Source: Prevotellaceae bacterium (lineage in GTDB: Bacteria; Bacteroidota; Bacteroidia; Bacteroidales; UBA932). Taken from it: a DNA stretch of 7,378 nt. Location of the stretch: assembly GCA_031279735.1 (NCBI GenBank), contig JAITHX010000142.1:1-7378 (forward strand), read 5' to 3'. Position 1 is the stretch's first letter, and every line of letters starts with the position of its first letter. Both the position numbers and the translations under genes were made by a program. This document shows, in pieces, positions 1 to 5,537 of the stretch. Below the pieces are notes generated by a model. The model made no database searches. It saw only the letters and a list, made by a program, of their open reading frames with translations, and was not told the origin of the DNA.

Positions 1-164
1 AAAGGCTTCGCGTCCTTTGCAAAGCCCTTGCGCCCTTTGCGCAAGGTCGTTGGAGGTTGCGGATCAAGACCGGCAGCCGGCGCTCTTCGCAAAGGATGCG
101 AAGCCCTTGCGCCCTTTGCGAAGCCTCTGCGCCCCTTGCGTTACAAAAACACCGCAACGCGGTG
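1..164. repeat. GC-rich inverted-repeat element, left part cut by window edge
   Basis: This stretch is built from alternating modules resembling GCGAAGCC(C/T)(T/C)TGCGCCC and their reverse complements. The first 20 bases pair with the reverse complement of 92-111 with two mismatches, so the segment can fold back on itself. It ends in the palindrome CACCGC-AAC-GCGGTG at 150-164. The same modules and palindrome recur at 3017-3206 and 4779-4878, which makes this a dispersed family. The left end lies outside the window. Short open frames here on either strand are repeat shadows, not genes. No function is claimed. Confidence 0.75.
145..164 (-). terminator. Possible leftward intrinsic terminator at element end
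   Basis: A hairpin with 6-bp arms CACCGC/GCGGTG and an AAC loop (150-164) is preceded on the + strand by five A (145-149). Read on the minus strand this is a GC-rich stem followed by T5, the form of an intrinsic terminator. It would stop leftward transcription just upstream of the GH3 promoter. The stem is short and no minus-strand gene ends here, so activity is uncertain. Confidence 0.35.
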
Positions 165-214
165 AAAAAACACGCAACCTTTTTCCACACAATTCCCAGT
201 AGAACCAAAAGTAT

Positions 215-222
215 TATCTTTG
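215..222 (+). promoter_or_regulatory. Bacteroidota -7 promoter box for the GH3 gene
   Basis: TATCTTTG fits the TAnnTTTG -7 consensus recognised by the Bacteroidota primary sigma factor. It lies 54 bases upstream of the ATG at 277, implying an AT-rich leader of roughly 45-50 nt without a Shine-Dalgarno sequence, which is normal for this phylum. No convincing TTTG -33 box is seen 19-21 bases upstream, so the call rests on the -7 box and its position. Confidence 0.55.
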
Positions 223-276
223 CATCCGAATTAGAAATTGGAAAATAAAATTTTGTTAAATAAATATTTTGTGTGT

Positions 277-2871
277 ATGAAAAAAATTGTTCTTTTTCTA
301 TCATTTATTTGTATTCTTGCTTCGTGCAACAACGGAACGAAAACGTATCCGTTCAGAAATCCTGACCTTTCGTTTGACGAACGGATCGAAGACCTGCTGA
401 ATCGGCTTAGTCTCGAAGAGAAAGTCGGACAGTTGATGAACGCTACTCCCGCCGTGGAGCGTCTCGGCATTCCTCCCTACGACTGGTGGAATGAAGCTCT
501 GCACGGCGTTGCCCGCGCCGATCTCGCTACGGTTTTCCCGCAGGCTATCGCTATGGCTGCCACGTTCGACGACGATGCTCTGTTCAAAACCTTCAGCATG
601 GTGAGCGATGAAGCCCGCGCCAAATATCATCGCTATCAGGCGGCCAAAGATTATGAACGATACAAGGGGCTTACGTTCTGGACGCCCAATATCAACATCT
701 TTCGCGATCCGCGATGGGGACGGGGCATGGAAACCTACGGCGAAGACCCTTATCTGACGGGACGGATGGGCGTTGCCGTGGTCAAGGGCTTGCAGGGCGA
801 CGACCCGAAATATTTCAAGTCGCACGCCTGCGCGAAACACTACGCCGTGCACAGCGGTCCGGAATGGAACCGGCACGAATTTGACGTGACTGTCTCTCCC
901 CGCGACTTGTGGACTACTTATCTCCCCGCTTTCGAGGATCTGGTCGCGGAAGGCAACGTGCAGGAAGTAATGTGCGCCTACAACCGCTACGAGGGCAAAC
1001 CCTGCTGCGGAAGCGACAAACTGCTGCTCGACATTCTGCGCAATCGCTGGGGCTACAAAGCTATCATTCTCACCGACTGCGGAGCTATCGACGATTTCTG
1101 GTTCAAGGGACGTCACGAAACGCATCCCGACGCTGCCTCGGCTTCCGCCGCCGCCATCAAGTCGGGAACCGATCTCGAATGTGGTCACGGATTCAGTTTC
1201 AAAGCCATGCTCGACGCTGTGAAAAAGGGACTGATAACGGAAAGAGAACTCGACGTTTCTCTGCGCCGGCTGCTGCGCGGACGCTTCGAACTCGGCATGT
1301 TCGATCCCGACGAGCGCGTGCCTTACTCCAAAATCCCCTACAGTGTGGTTTCGAGCAAGGAACACGTGGCTCAGGCACTCGAAATGGCGCGCAAAAGCAT
1401 GGTACTCCTGCAAAACAAAAACAATACGCTGCCGTTGAACAAAAACCTGAAGAAAATCGCAGTAGTGGGACCCAACGCCCACGATTCGGTGATGCTCTGG
1501 TCGAACTACAACGGATTCCCCGCAAAAACCGTCACCATTCTCGACGGCATCAGAAACAAAGCGTCCGGCGCCGAAGTGATCTACGAGAAGGGCTGCAACC
1601 ACACGGACGATTACGTAGTTGTCGATCTCGGCAGTCATGTTTCCGCATCGGGCAAACAGGGTTTCGACGTGGAGTTTTTCGACAATCTCAAATTCGAGGG
1701 CGCGCCTGTGCATAAGGGACACGCCGCAAGTCTGCACTACGAGGGAAGCGGCGGAACGCAGTTTGCCGAAAAAGTGCCTGCGCACAACTTCACCGGACGC
1801 TTCACCGGCGAGTTCGCTTCGCCCGTAACCGGCGAAGTCATCCTGAGCGGACAATTCGACGACGGCTACCGTCTGTACGTGGACGACAAGCTCCTGTTCG
1901 AATACTGGAGGGAAACCGCCAAAAGAACCGAACATACCTCGCTGAAGGTCGAAAAAGGCAAGACCTACCGCATCAAAGTGGAATATTATCAGGGTACGGG
2001 CGGCGCAACGCTGCACTTCGGAATAGGGATGCGCGAACCTTTGGACATAAGCAAAACGGTTGCGAAGGTGAAGGATGCCGACGCGATAGTGTTTGTCGGG
2101 GGAATATCGCCCCGTCTCGAAGGCGAAGAGATGTCGATAAACATAGACGGATTCAAGGGAGGCGACCGCACCAATGTCGAAATTCCCGCCGTGCAGCGCA
2201 AATTCGTGCAGGCGCTCAAAGCGACGGGCAAACCGGTGGTCTATGTGCTTTGCACCGGCAGCGCCATCGCCCTGAACTGGGAGAACGAGAACCTCGACGC
2301 CGTGCTGAACGCATGGTACGGGGGACAGGAAGCGGGAACGGCTGTTGCCGACGTGCTTTTCGGCGACTACAATCCGGCAGGACGTCTGCCCGTCACGTTC
2401 TATAAATCCATCGACCAGCTGCCTGACTTCCTCGACTACAACATGAAGGGACGAACATACCGCTACATGACGCAAAAACCGCTCTATCCCTTCGGCTACG
2501 GATTGAGCTACACCTCGTTCGACTACAGGAACGCGAAACTGTCGAAAAGCAAAATCGGACGGAACGAATCGGTAACCCTAGCTTTCGACCTCGCCAATAC
2601 CGGCAAGCGCGACGGCGACGAAGTGGCGCAAATCTATGTCAAGAACCCGAACGATCCTGCCGCTCCCGTCAAGGCTCTGAAAGCCTTCCGACGTGTAAAC
2701 GTCAGGGCGGGAACAAGCGTTCAGGTAAGCATCGAACTGCCTTCCAAATCGTTCCTCTCATTCAGCGACGAGAAGCAAACTCCCGAAATGCGCCCCGGCA
2801 AATATCGGATACTCTACGGAGGCTCTTCGGACGACAAGGATTTGAAAAGCATCGAATTGACAATTGAATAA
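277..2871 (+). CDS. GH3 beta-xylosidase/beta-glucosidase lipoprotein with PA14 domain
   Basis: Predicted retaining exo-glycosidase removing terminal beta-linked xylose or glucose from plant-type oligosaccharides. The 864-residue protein begins with a lipoprotein signal (hydrophobic run, then LAS-Cys17), so the mature enzyme should be membrane-anchored. Seen in order: GH3 N-terminal barrel with WWNEALHG (70-77), DPRWGR (144-149), KH (187-188) and the TDCGAID motif whose Asp267 should be the nucleophile; first part of the GH3 C-terminal domain from about 370; PA14 domain at about 462-585; rest of the C-terminal domain with LEGEEM (614-619), where Glu615/617/618 are acid/base candidates; Fn3-like domain from about 758. 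Length and order match PA14-containing GH3 enzymes. WWNEALHG favours beta-xylosidase, but substrate is inferred. The ATG at 277 is preferred over an in-frame TTG at 238 because it puts the signal peptide at the N-terminus. It appears monocistronic, with its own promoter and a terminator at 3017-3037. No missing catalytic motif or frameshift was seen. Confidence 0.95.
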   Translation: MKKIVLFLSFICILASCNNGTKTYPFRNPDLSFDERIEDLLNRLSLEEKVGQLMNATPAVERLGIPPYDWWNEALHGVARADLATVFPQAIAMAATFDDDALFKTFSMVSDEARAKYHRYQAAKDYERYKGLTFWTPNINIFRDPRWGRGMETYGEDPYLTGRMGVAVVKGLQGDDPKYFKSHACAKHYAVHSGPEWNRHEFDVTVSPRDLWTTYLPAFEDLVAEGNVQEVMCAYNRYEGKPCCGSDKLLLDILRNRWGYKAIILTDCGAIDDFWFKGRHETHPDAASASAAAIKSGTDLECGHGFSFKAMLDAVKKGLITERELDVSLRRLLRGRFELGMFDPDERVPYSKIPYSVVSSKEHVAQALEMARKSMVLLQNKNNTLPLNKNLKKIAVVGPNAHDSVMLWSNYNGFPAKTVTILDGIRNKASGAEVIYEKGCNHTDDYVVVDLGSHVSASGKQGFDVEFFDNLKFEGAPVHKGHAASLHYEGSGGTQFAEKVPAHNFTGRFTGEFASPVTGEVILSGQFDDGYRLYVDDKLLFEYWRETAKRTEHTSLKVEKGKTYRIKVEYYQGTGGATLHFGIGMREPLDISKTVAKVKDADAIVFVGGISPRLEGEEMSINIDGFKGGDRTNVEIPAVQRKFVQALKATGKPVVYVLCTGSAIALNWENENLDAVLNAWYGGQEAGTAVADVLFGDYNPAGRLPVTFYKSIDQLPDFLDYNMKGRTYRYMTQKPLYPFGYGLSYTSFDYRNAKLSKSKIGRNESVTLAFDLANTGKRDGDEVAQIYVKNPNDPAAPVKALKAFRRVNVRAGTSVQVSIELPSKSFLSFSDEKQTPEMRPGKYRILYGGSSDDKDLKSIELTIE

Positions 2872-2875
2872 TTTA

Positions 2876-2900
2876 GGGTATGGGGTATGGGGTATGGGGT
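2876..2900 (+). repeat. GGGTATG heptamer array, G-quadruplex-capable
   Basis: Three and a half tandem copies of the 7-bp unit GGGTATG begin four bases after the GH3 stop codon. The array contains four G runs (G3, G4, G4, G4) each separated by TAT, the textbook pattern for a G-quadruplex, on the coding strand and therefore in the mRNA 3' end. A role in 3'-end formation or mRNA stability is only inference. From here to the next repeat (2901-2936) nothing recognisable is seen. Confidence 0.85.
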
Positions 2901-2936
2901 GCCATCCGGTGCACGGAACTCCGTACCTGACGTATG

Positions 2937-3010
2937 AGTTATTGGGTATATGGTCAGTTGAAAGTTGAAAGTTCTCCGTACCCTTGCCTCGTGTTTACCG
3001 CAACGCAGTG
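2937..3010 (+). repeat. 74-bp direct repeat, copy 1
   Basis: This 74-bp segment is repeated at 3256-3329, exactly 319 bases downstream, with a single difference (A at 3007 against G at 3326). It contains two tandem GTTGAAA heptamers at 2957-2970 and ends in an imperfect copy of the CACCGC-AAC-GCGGTG palindrome. It is the left flank of the hairpin element at 3017-3183. Confidence 0.9.
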
Positions 3011-3016
3011 CTTCGT

Positions 3017-3037
3017 CACCGCGTTGCGGTGTTTTTT
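3017..3037 (+). terminator. Intrinsic terminator downstream of GH3
   Basis: The stem CACCGC/GCGGTG with a GTT loop (3017-3031) is followed directly by six T (3032-3037). This is the first rho-independent-terminator-like structure after the GH3 stop, about 145 bases downstream, and is the left end of the hairpin element. The stem is only 6 bp but fully GC-paired apart from one A-T pair. Confidence 0.55.
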
Positions 3038-3183
3038 AACCGCAGAGGGCGCAGAGGCTTCGCGGAGAACGCAAGGGCTTCGCGTCCTTTGCGCTGTGTG
3101 TGTGTCGCTATGGATGCGAAGCCATTGCGTTCTCTGCGAAGCCTCTGCGCCCTTCGCGGTGAACAAAACACCGCAACGCGGTG
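3017..3183. repeat. 167-bp hairpin element with palindromic ends
   Basis: The segment is one large inverted repeat. The 15-bp palindrome CACCGC-GTT-GCGGTG at 3017-3031 is mirrored at 3169-3183, and inner arms 3039-3087 and 3112-3160 match over 49 bp with five mismatches around a 24-base loop that contains a GT run. Transcribed, it would form a stem of about 70 bp. It carries the GCGAAGCC/GCGCAGAGG-type modules also present at 1-164 and 4801-4845. The second duplicate of the surrounding sequence lacks it, consistent with insertion or deletion as a unit. It resembles a miniature palindromic intergenic element; no transposase is present. Confidence 0.8.
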
Positions 3184-3206
3184 AAAAAAAACACCGCAAC
3201 GCGGTG
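3184..3206 (-). terminator. Possible leftward terminator at right element end
   Basis: The palindrome CACCGC-AAC-GCGGTG at 3192-3206 is preceded by eight A (3184-3191). On the minus strand this reads as a hairpin followed by T8. Together with the rightward terminator at 3017-3037, the element could stop transcription from both sides. No minus-strand gene enters from the right here, so this may be only a property of the repeat. Confidence 0.35.
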
Positions 3207-3223
3207 AAAAACGGGAGGAAGAT
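3193..3223 (+). repeat. 31-bp direct repeat, copy 1
   Basis: This segment, from the second half of the palindrome into GGGAGGAAGAT, is identical to 3316-3346. It is the right flank of the hairpin element. In the downstream copy this right flank is fused directly to the left flank found at 2937-3010, giving an apparent empty site. Confidence 0.85.
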
Positions 3224-3255
3224 TTTAAGACTTGCCCCCATATTTTGGACACCCC

Positions 3256-3346
3256 AGTTATTGGGTATATGGTCAGTTGAAAGTTGAAAGTTCTCCGTAC
3301 CCTTGCCTCGTGTTTACCGCAACGCGGTGAAAAACGGGAGGAAGAT
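3256..3346 (+). repeat. Second copy of the duplicated segment, lacking the hairpin element
   Basis: Positions 3256-3329 match 2937-3010 (one difference) and 3316-3346 match 3193-3223 exactly; the two matches overlap in ACCGCAACGCGGTG. The sequence is therefore the first copy with its hairpin element absent. Beyond 3346 the similarity fades but ATTTTGGACA recurs in both copies (3242-3251 region and 3371 onward). From about 3385 to 3475 I see only AT-rich sequence with no gene or repeat. Confidence 0.8.
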
Positions 3347-3475
3347 ATTTCTGTAACGAGATACGGGATTTTGGACAACCCGCCCTACACATACTATACC
3401 ATACACTATGTAAAACAAGGCAATATAAAAAAATCACACTTTTTTAGACAGAAGGGATGCAACAAAAAAGAATCA

Positions 3476-3506
3476 TTCGTCGTCTATTGAATTGTTGTTA
3501 TTTTTG
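3476..3506 (+). promoter_or_regulatory. Promoter of the glycosyltransferase gene
   Basis: TATTTTTG at 3499-3506 is a perfect TAnnTTTG -7 box. TTCG at 3476-3479 lies 19 bases upstream and differs from the TTTG -33 box at one base, so both spacing and sequence fit the Bacteroidota promoter model. It gives a leader of about 65 nt to the ATG at 3577. The leader is A-rich with no Shine-Dalgarno sequence. Confidence 0.6.
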
Positions 3507-3576
3507 GTAATAAAAGCCGAATGATAAAGTAAAGAAAAATGTGTGTAAAAATTTATCTATATATAAAACTTTAATT

Positions 3577-4665
3577 ATGTACGAATTAATACTTGGATCC
3601 TTTTTCCTCGCCGGCATTTTAGGCTTCGCGCTGATCCCGCCCGTAAGAAAGCTTGCCGTAGCGAAAGACTTGGTTGCTAAACCAAATCACAGAACTTCCC
3701 ACACCGGTCGGATTCCAAATATTGGAGGCGTTGCGATCTTTTCTGCGTTTATACTCGCGTTCCTGTTCGTTTCGGCGCAAACTGACGGGAAAGCCCAATA
3801 TATAGGATTTATAGCGTTAGGAATGTTTTTGATAGGTTTGTACGACGACGTTATGGTAATCTCTCCTAAACTGAAACTCGGACTGGAAGCGCTGATAGTG
3901 CTGCTGCCGGTTTGCGTAGGCGACTTCCGGCTGACGCATCTGCATGGATTCTTCGGAATAAACGAGTTGAACTATATATGGGGCGTGCTATTGACAACAT
4001 TTGTAATAATAGTGATAATAAATGCAGTCAATCTGATAGACGGGATCGACGGTTTGGCGGCAGGCGTTGGCATGGTTGTTTCGCTGTTCTTCGGGATATA
4101 TTTCGCTCTGAACGGCGAAATGATGTATCTTGTTTTGAGTTTCTGTTTGCTGGGCGCTTTGCTGCCGTTCTTCGGATACAATGTGTTTTCCAGAAACAAG
4201 AAAATCTTCATGGGCGATTCCGGTTCTCTGGTAATCGGAGCGCTGATAGCCGTTCTGACAATAAAGTTCAACGAAATAAACATAGCGTCCGCCTCTCCGT
4301 ACCGGATAATCAACGTGCCGATGGTTTCGATATGTGTTCTCGTGCTTCCGATGTTCGACACTCTGCGAGTATTCGTCATCAGAGCCATGCAGGGGAAATC
4401 GCCTTTTCTGGCAGATAAAAACCATTTGCACCACATGTTCCTCTCTCTCGGATTCAATCACAAACAATCGACAGGAATAATGCTGACAATAAGCGTGGCA
4501 TACATTTTCGCCGGACTGCTGCTTCAAAACACCTCCAAGACATTCTTTTTCCTGACAGTGATAGTTTCCTGCGTCGTTTGGTCGGAAATAGTTCGCTTGA
4601 CAATCAAAACAAGGGAAAAAGACAGGGAAAAAAAAGTCAAGCCGATTTTCTCCGAAATAATGTAA
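3577..4665 (+). CDS. WecA/TagO-type polyprenyl-phosphate sugar-1-phosphate transferase
   Basis: Integral inner-membrane enzyme of the MraY/WecA/TagO (glycosyltransferase 4) superfamily. It should transfer a sugar-1-phosphate, most likely a HexNAc-1-phosphate, from a UDP-sugar to undecaprenyl phosphate, the first step of a lipid-linked surface glycan. The 362-residue protein is hydrophobic throughout, with about ten or eleven membrane segments and cytoplasmic loops bearing the family motifs: Asp90-Asp91 in LYDDV, NAVNLIDGIDGL (149-160), FMGDSGS (211-217) and the D-x-x-HLHH motif (Asp280, His283/285/286) that separates the WecA/TagO group from MraY. The paired aspartates fall at the numbering known for E. 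coli WecA, which supports the ATG at 3577 over an in-frame GTG at 3541. The exact sugar cannot be read from sequence. No glycan cluster is visible beside it, so it may be a stand-alone initiating enzyme. It is followed by a heptamer array and a terminator. Confidence 0.93.
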   Translation: MYELILGSFFLAGILGFALIPPVRKLAVAKDLVAKPNHRTSHTGRIPNIGGVAIFSAFILAFLFVSAQTDGKAQYIGFIALGMFLIGLYDDVMVISPKLKLGLEALIVLLPVCVGDFRLTHLHGFFGINELNYIWGVLLTTFVIIVIINAVNLIDGIDGLAAGVGMVVSLFFGIYFALNGEMMYLVLSFCLLGALLPFFGYNVFSRNKKIFMGDSGSLVIGALIAVLTIKFNEINIASASPYRIINVPMVSICVLVLPMFDTLRVFVIRAMQGKSPFLADKNHLHHMFLSLGFNHKQSTGIMLTISVAYIFAGLLLQNTSKTFFFLTVIVSCVVWSEIVRLTIKTREKDREKKVKPIFSEIM

Positions 4666-4669
4666 AATA

Positions 4670-4711
4670 GTGGTTAGTTAGTGGTTAGTGGTTAGTGGTT
4701 AGTGGTTAGTG
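4670..4711 (+). repeat. GTGGTTA heptamer array
   Basis: Four tandem GTGGTTA units run from 4681 to 4708, with a partial GTG after them. An additional unit at 4670-4676 is separated from the run by a four-base slip (GTTA). The array starts four bases after the glycosyltransferase stop codon, the same spacing as the GGGTATG array after GH3. Confidence 0.85.
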
Positions 4712-4752
4712 CCTGTCGGACGGGTGGAGTGAGACGGAGACACTAAGTAAGT

Positions 4753-4901
4753 GTTACGAGATAACTTGACGGTTTTTTCACCGCATAGCGGTGTTTTTTT
4801 ACCGCAAAGGGCGCAAAGGCTTCGCAGAGGGCGCAAAGGCTTCGCGTCTTTTGCGGTGAGAAACCGCAACACGACGGTAAAAAGTCAAGTTATTTCGTGA
4901 C
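4753..4901. repeat. Second hairpin-family element inside an 18-bp inverted repeat
   Basis: The outer arms 4753-4770 and 4884-4901 are inverted copies with two mismatches (ten bases, ATAACTTGAC, perfect). Inside, an intact palindrome CACCGC-ATA-GCGGTG (4779-4793) marks the left end and a decayed one, ACCGCAACACGACGGT (4863-4878), marks the right. Between them lie two tandem 20-bp units at 4808-4827 and 4828-4847 containing GGGCGCAAAGGCTTCGC. This is the same module family as at 1-164 and 3017-3183 but with only one arm orientation kept. Confidence 0.7.
4779..4800 (+). terminator. Intrinsic terminator of the glycosyltransferase transcript
   Basis: CACCGC-ATA-GCGGTG (4779-4793) followed by seven T (4794-4800), about 115 bases after the stop codon. 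The stem is identical to that of the GH3 terminator while the loop differs (ATA against GTT), so the stem rather than the loop appears conserved. Confidence 0.6.
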
Positions 4902-4907
4902 AATTCC

Positions 4908-5019
4908 TTAGCACACAGATGACACGGATGACGCGGATGACACAGATTCAAATCCGCGTAAATCTGTGTCATCTGCGTCATCTGTGTCATCTGTGTCATC
5001 TGTGTCATCTGTGTGCTAA
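4908..5019. repeat. Inverted array of 9-bp units (AGATGACAC type)
   Basis: The segment starts with TTAGCACAC and ends with its reverse complement. The left arm (4908-4948) contains three 9-bp units of AGATGACAC type with A/G variants, then AGATT. The right arm (4961-5019) is the mirror image but contains five units, so the arms differ by two units. A 12-base loop separates them. This is a simple-sequence hairpin; the Met-Thr-Gln repeats it encodes on the minus strand are not a gene. A half copy occurs at 5505-5537. Confidence 0.85.
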
Positions 5020-5062
5020 AAAACCGAACTGCATCCCTTATAAGTTATTTCTAACACATCCC

Positions 5063-5377
5063 TTACACCGCGGCGCGGGAAAACGGCGACATGGAGACAA
5101 CCAAAATCACGGTCTCCGTTTCGGACTTGTCCGGCAGCGTCACGGAGCGCGAACAGTTGCAGTAAATGCCGCAGAGCATATCGTCGTTCCGGGTATAGGA
5201 AGGATATAGGAAGGATACAGGAAGGATATAGGAAGGACGAAGAAAGAACGACAGCGAGGCTTGTTTCAGGGCGTTATAGTCGGGGATGCCGCGAGCATAG
5301 ACCGTATTGCGCTGAACGCATGGATGCTTCAAAAACGTAAAAGACGGTCGAAACGCGCGAATTATGCCGAAAAACAT
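5063..5377 (-). CDS. Doubtful small ORF carried by the candidate element
   Basis: A 104-residue open frame from an ATG at 5375-5377 to a TAA that abuts the left inverted repeat. The same frame continues open upstream of the ATG through the right inverted repeat, about 148 codons in all, so one frame spans essentially the whole element. The product has no family I recognise. It includes the stretch encoded by the 11-bp repeats (Ser/Tyr/Leu/Pro-rich, such as PSYILPVSFLYPSYT) and a tail with SVTLPDKSETETVILVV. There is no signal peptide, membrane segment or catalytic motif, and no clear promoter. It may be translated, or merely open because the segment is GC-rich and repetitive. Confidence 0.2.
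   Translation of the reverse strand: MFFGIIRAFRPSFTFLKHPCVQRNTVYARGIPDYNALKQASLSFFLRPSYILPVSFLYPSYTRNDDMLCGIYCNCSRSVTLPDKSETETVILVVSMSPFSRAAV
5194..5237. repeat. Four 11-bp tandem repeats (TATAGGAAGGA)
   Basis: Four consecutive 11-bp units TATAGGAAGGA, with one substitution in the third (TACAGGAAGGA). The array lies inside the candidate element and inside its minus-strand open frame. Because 11 is not a multiple of three, each unit is read in a different phase, and adding or losing one unit would shift the frame. Confidence 0.85.
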
Positions 5378-5504
5378 GCGAGTCTCGAAAATAACGCCGG
5401 AAGCCGGAAAATTTGAAGGCAGGGCGGGGTTTCGGACTCCGTCGGGGCGAGCGCCCGAATCGGACGCGGAACTCGCGGAGACTATGGGATGTGTTAGAAA
5501 TAAC

Positions 5505-5537
5505 TTAGCACACAGATGACGCGGATGACACAGATTT
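5505..5537 (+). repeat. Half copy of the 9-bp-unit array
   Basis: TTAGCACACAGATGAC and the following two 9-bp units match the left arm of the array at 4908-4948, one unit shorter. The mirror-image right arm is missing; the sequence passes after AGATTT straight into the AATTACG hairpin. Its first three bases are shared with the right end of the candidate element. Confidence 0.75.

Larger units (their letters stand above)
5041..5507. mobile_element. Candidate miniature element with perfect 22-bp terminal inverted repeats
   Basis: Positions 5041-5062 and 5486-5507 are perfect reverse complements over 22 bp (TAAGTTATTTC... at the left, ...GAAATAACTTA at the right) and bound 423 bases of unrelated, more GC-rich sequence. 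TTA occurs immediately before the left repeat (5038-5040) and at the right end (5505-5507), and TA ends both repeats, so a 2- or 3-bp target duplication is possible but cannot be separated from the repeat itself. The right end falls exactly on the start of a 9-bp-unit array (TTAGCACAC at 5505). There is no transposase; the inside holds an 11-bp tandem repeat and one long minus-strand open frame. A non-autonomous inverted-repeat element fits best; a decayed gene between inverted repeats is the alternative. Confidence 0.5.

Noticed and set aside
238..276. Upstream TTG start adding 13 residues to GH3
   Set aside because: It would place a polar extension before the lysine-rich start of the lipoprotein signal; the ATG at 277 gives a standard signal with Cys17.
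909..1715. 268-codon plus-strand frame within GH3
   Set aside because: Arg/Ser/Gln-rich out-of-frame translation of the catalytic region of GH3; no separate start signals.
301..2475. 724-codon open frame on the minus strand
   Set aside because: It lies wholly antisense to the GH3 gene, which has clear catalytic motifs. Strong G/C preference at third positions of the sense gene removes stop codons on the opposite strand; the product shows no domain or signal I recognise.
2934..3378. Several small open frames on both strands in the intergenic hairpin region
   Set aside because: They translate the GCGAAGCC-type repeat modules (LRSLCAL-like peptides) and recur at 17-202 and 4799-5008 in varying frames, so they are repeat shadows.
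3284..3490. 68-codon plus-strand frame ahead of the glycosyltransferase
   Set aside because: It starts inside a direct repeat and has no promoter, family motif or signal peptide; its end lies next to the -7 box of the next gene.
4908..5019. Possible CRISPR-like array
   Set aside because: The units are 9 bp, contiguous, without spacers, and arranged as an inverted pair.
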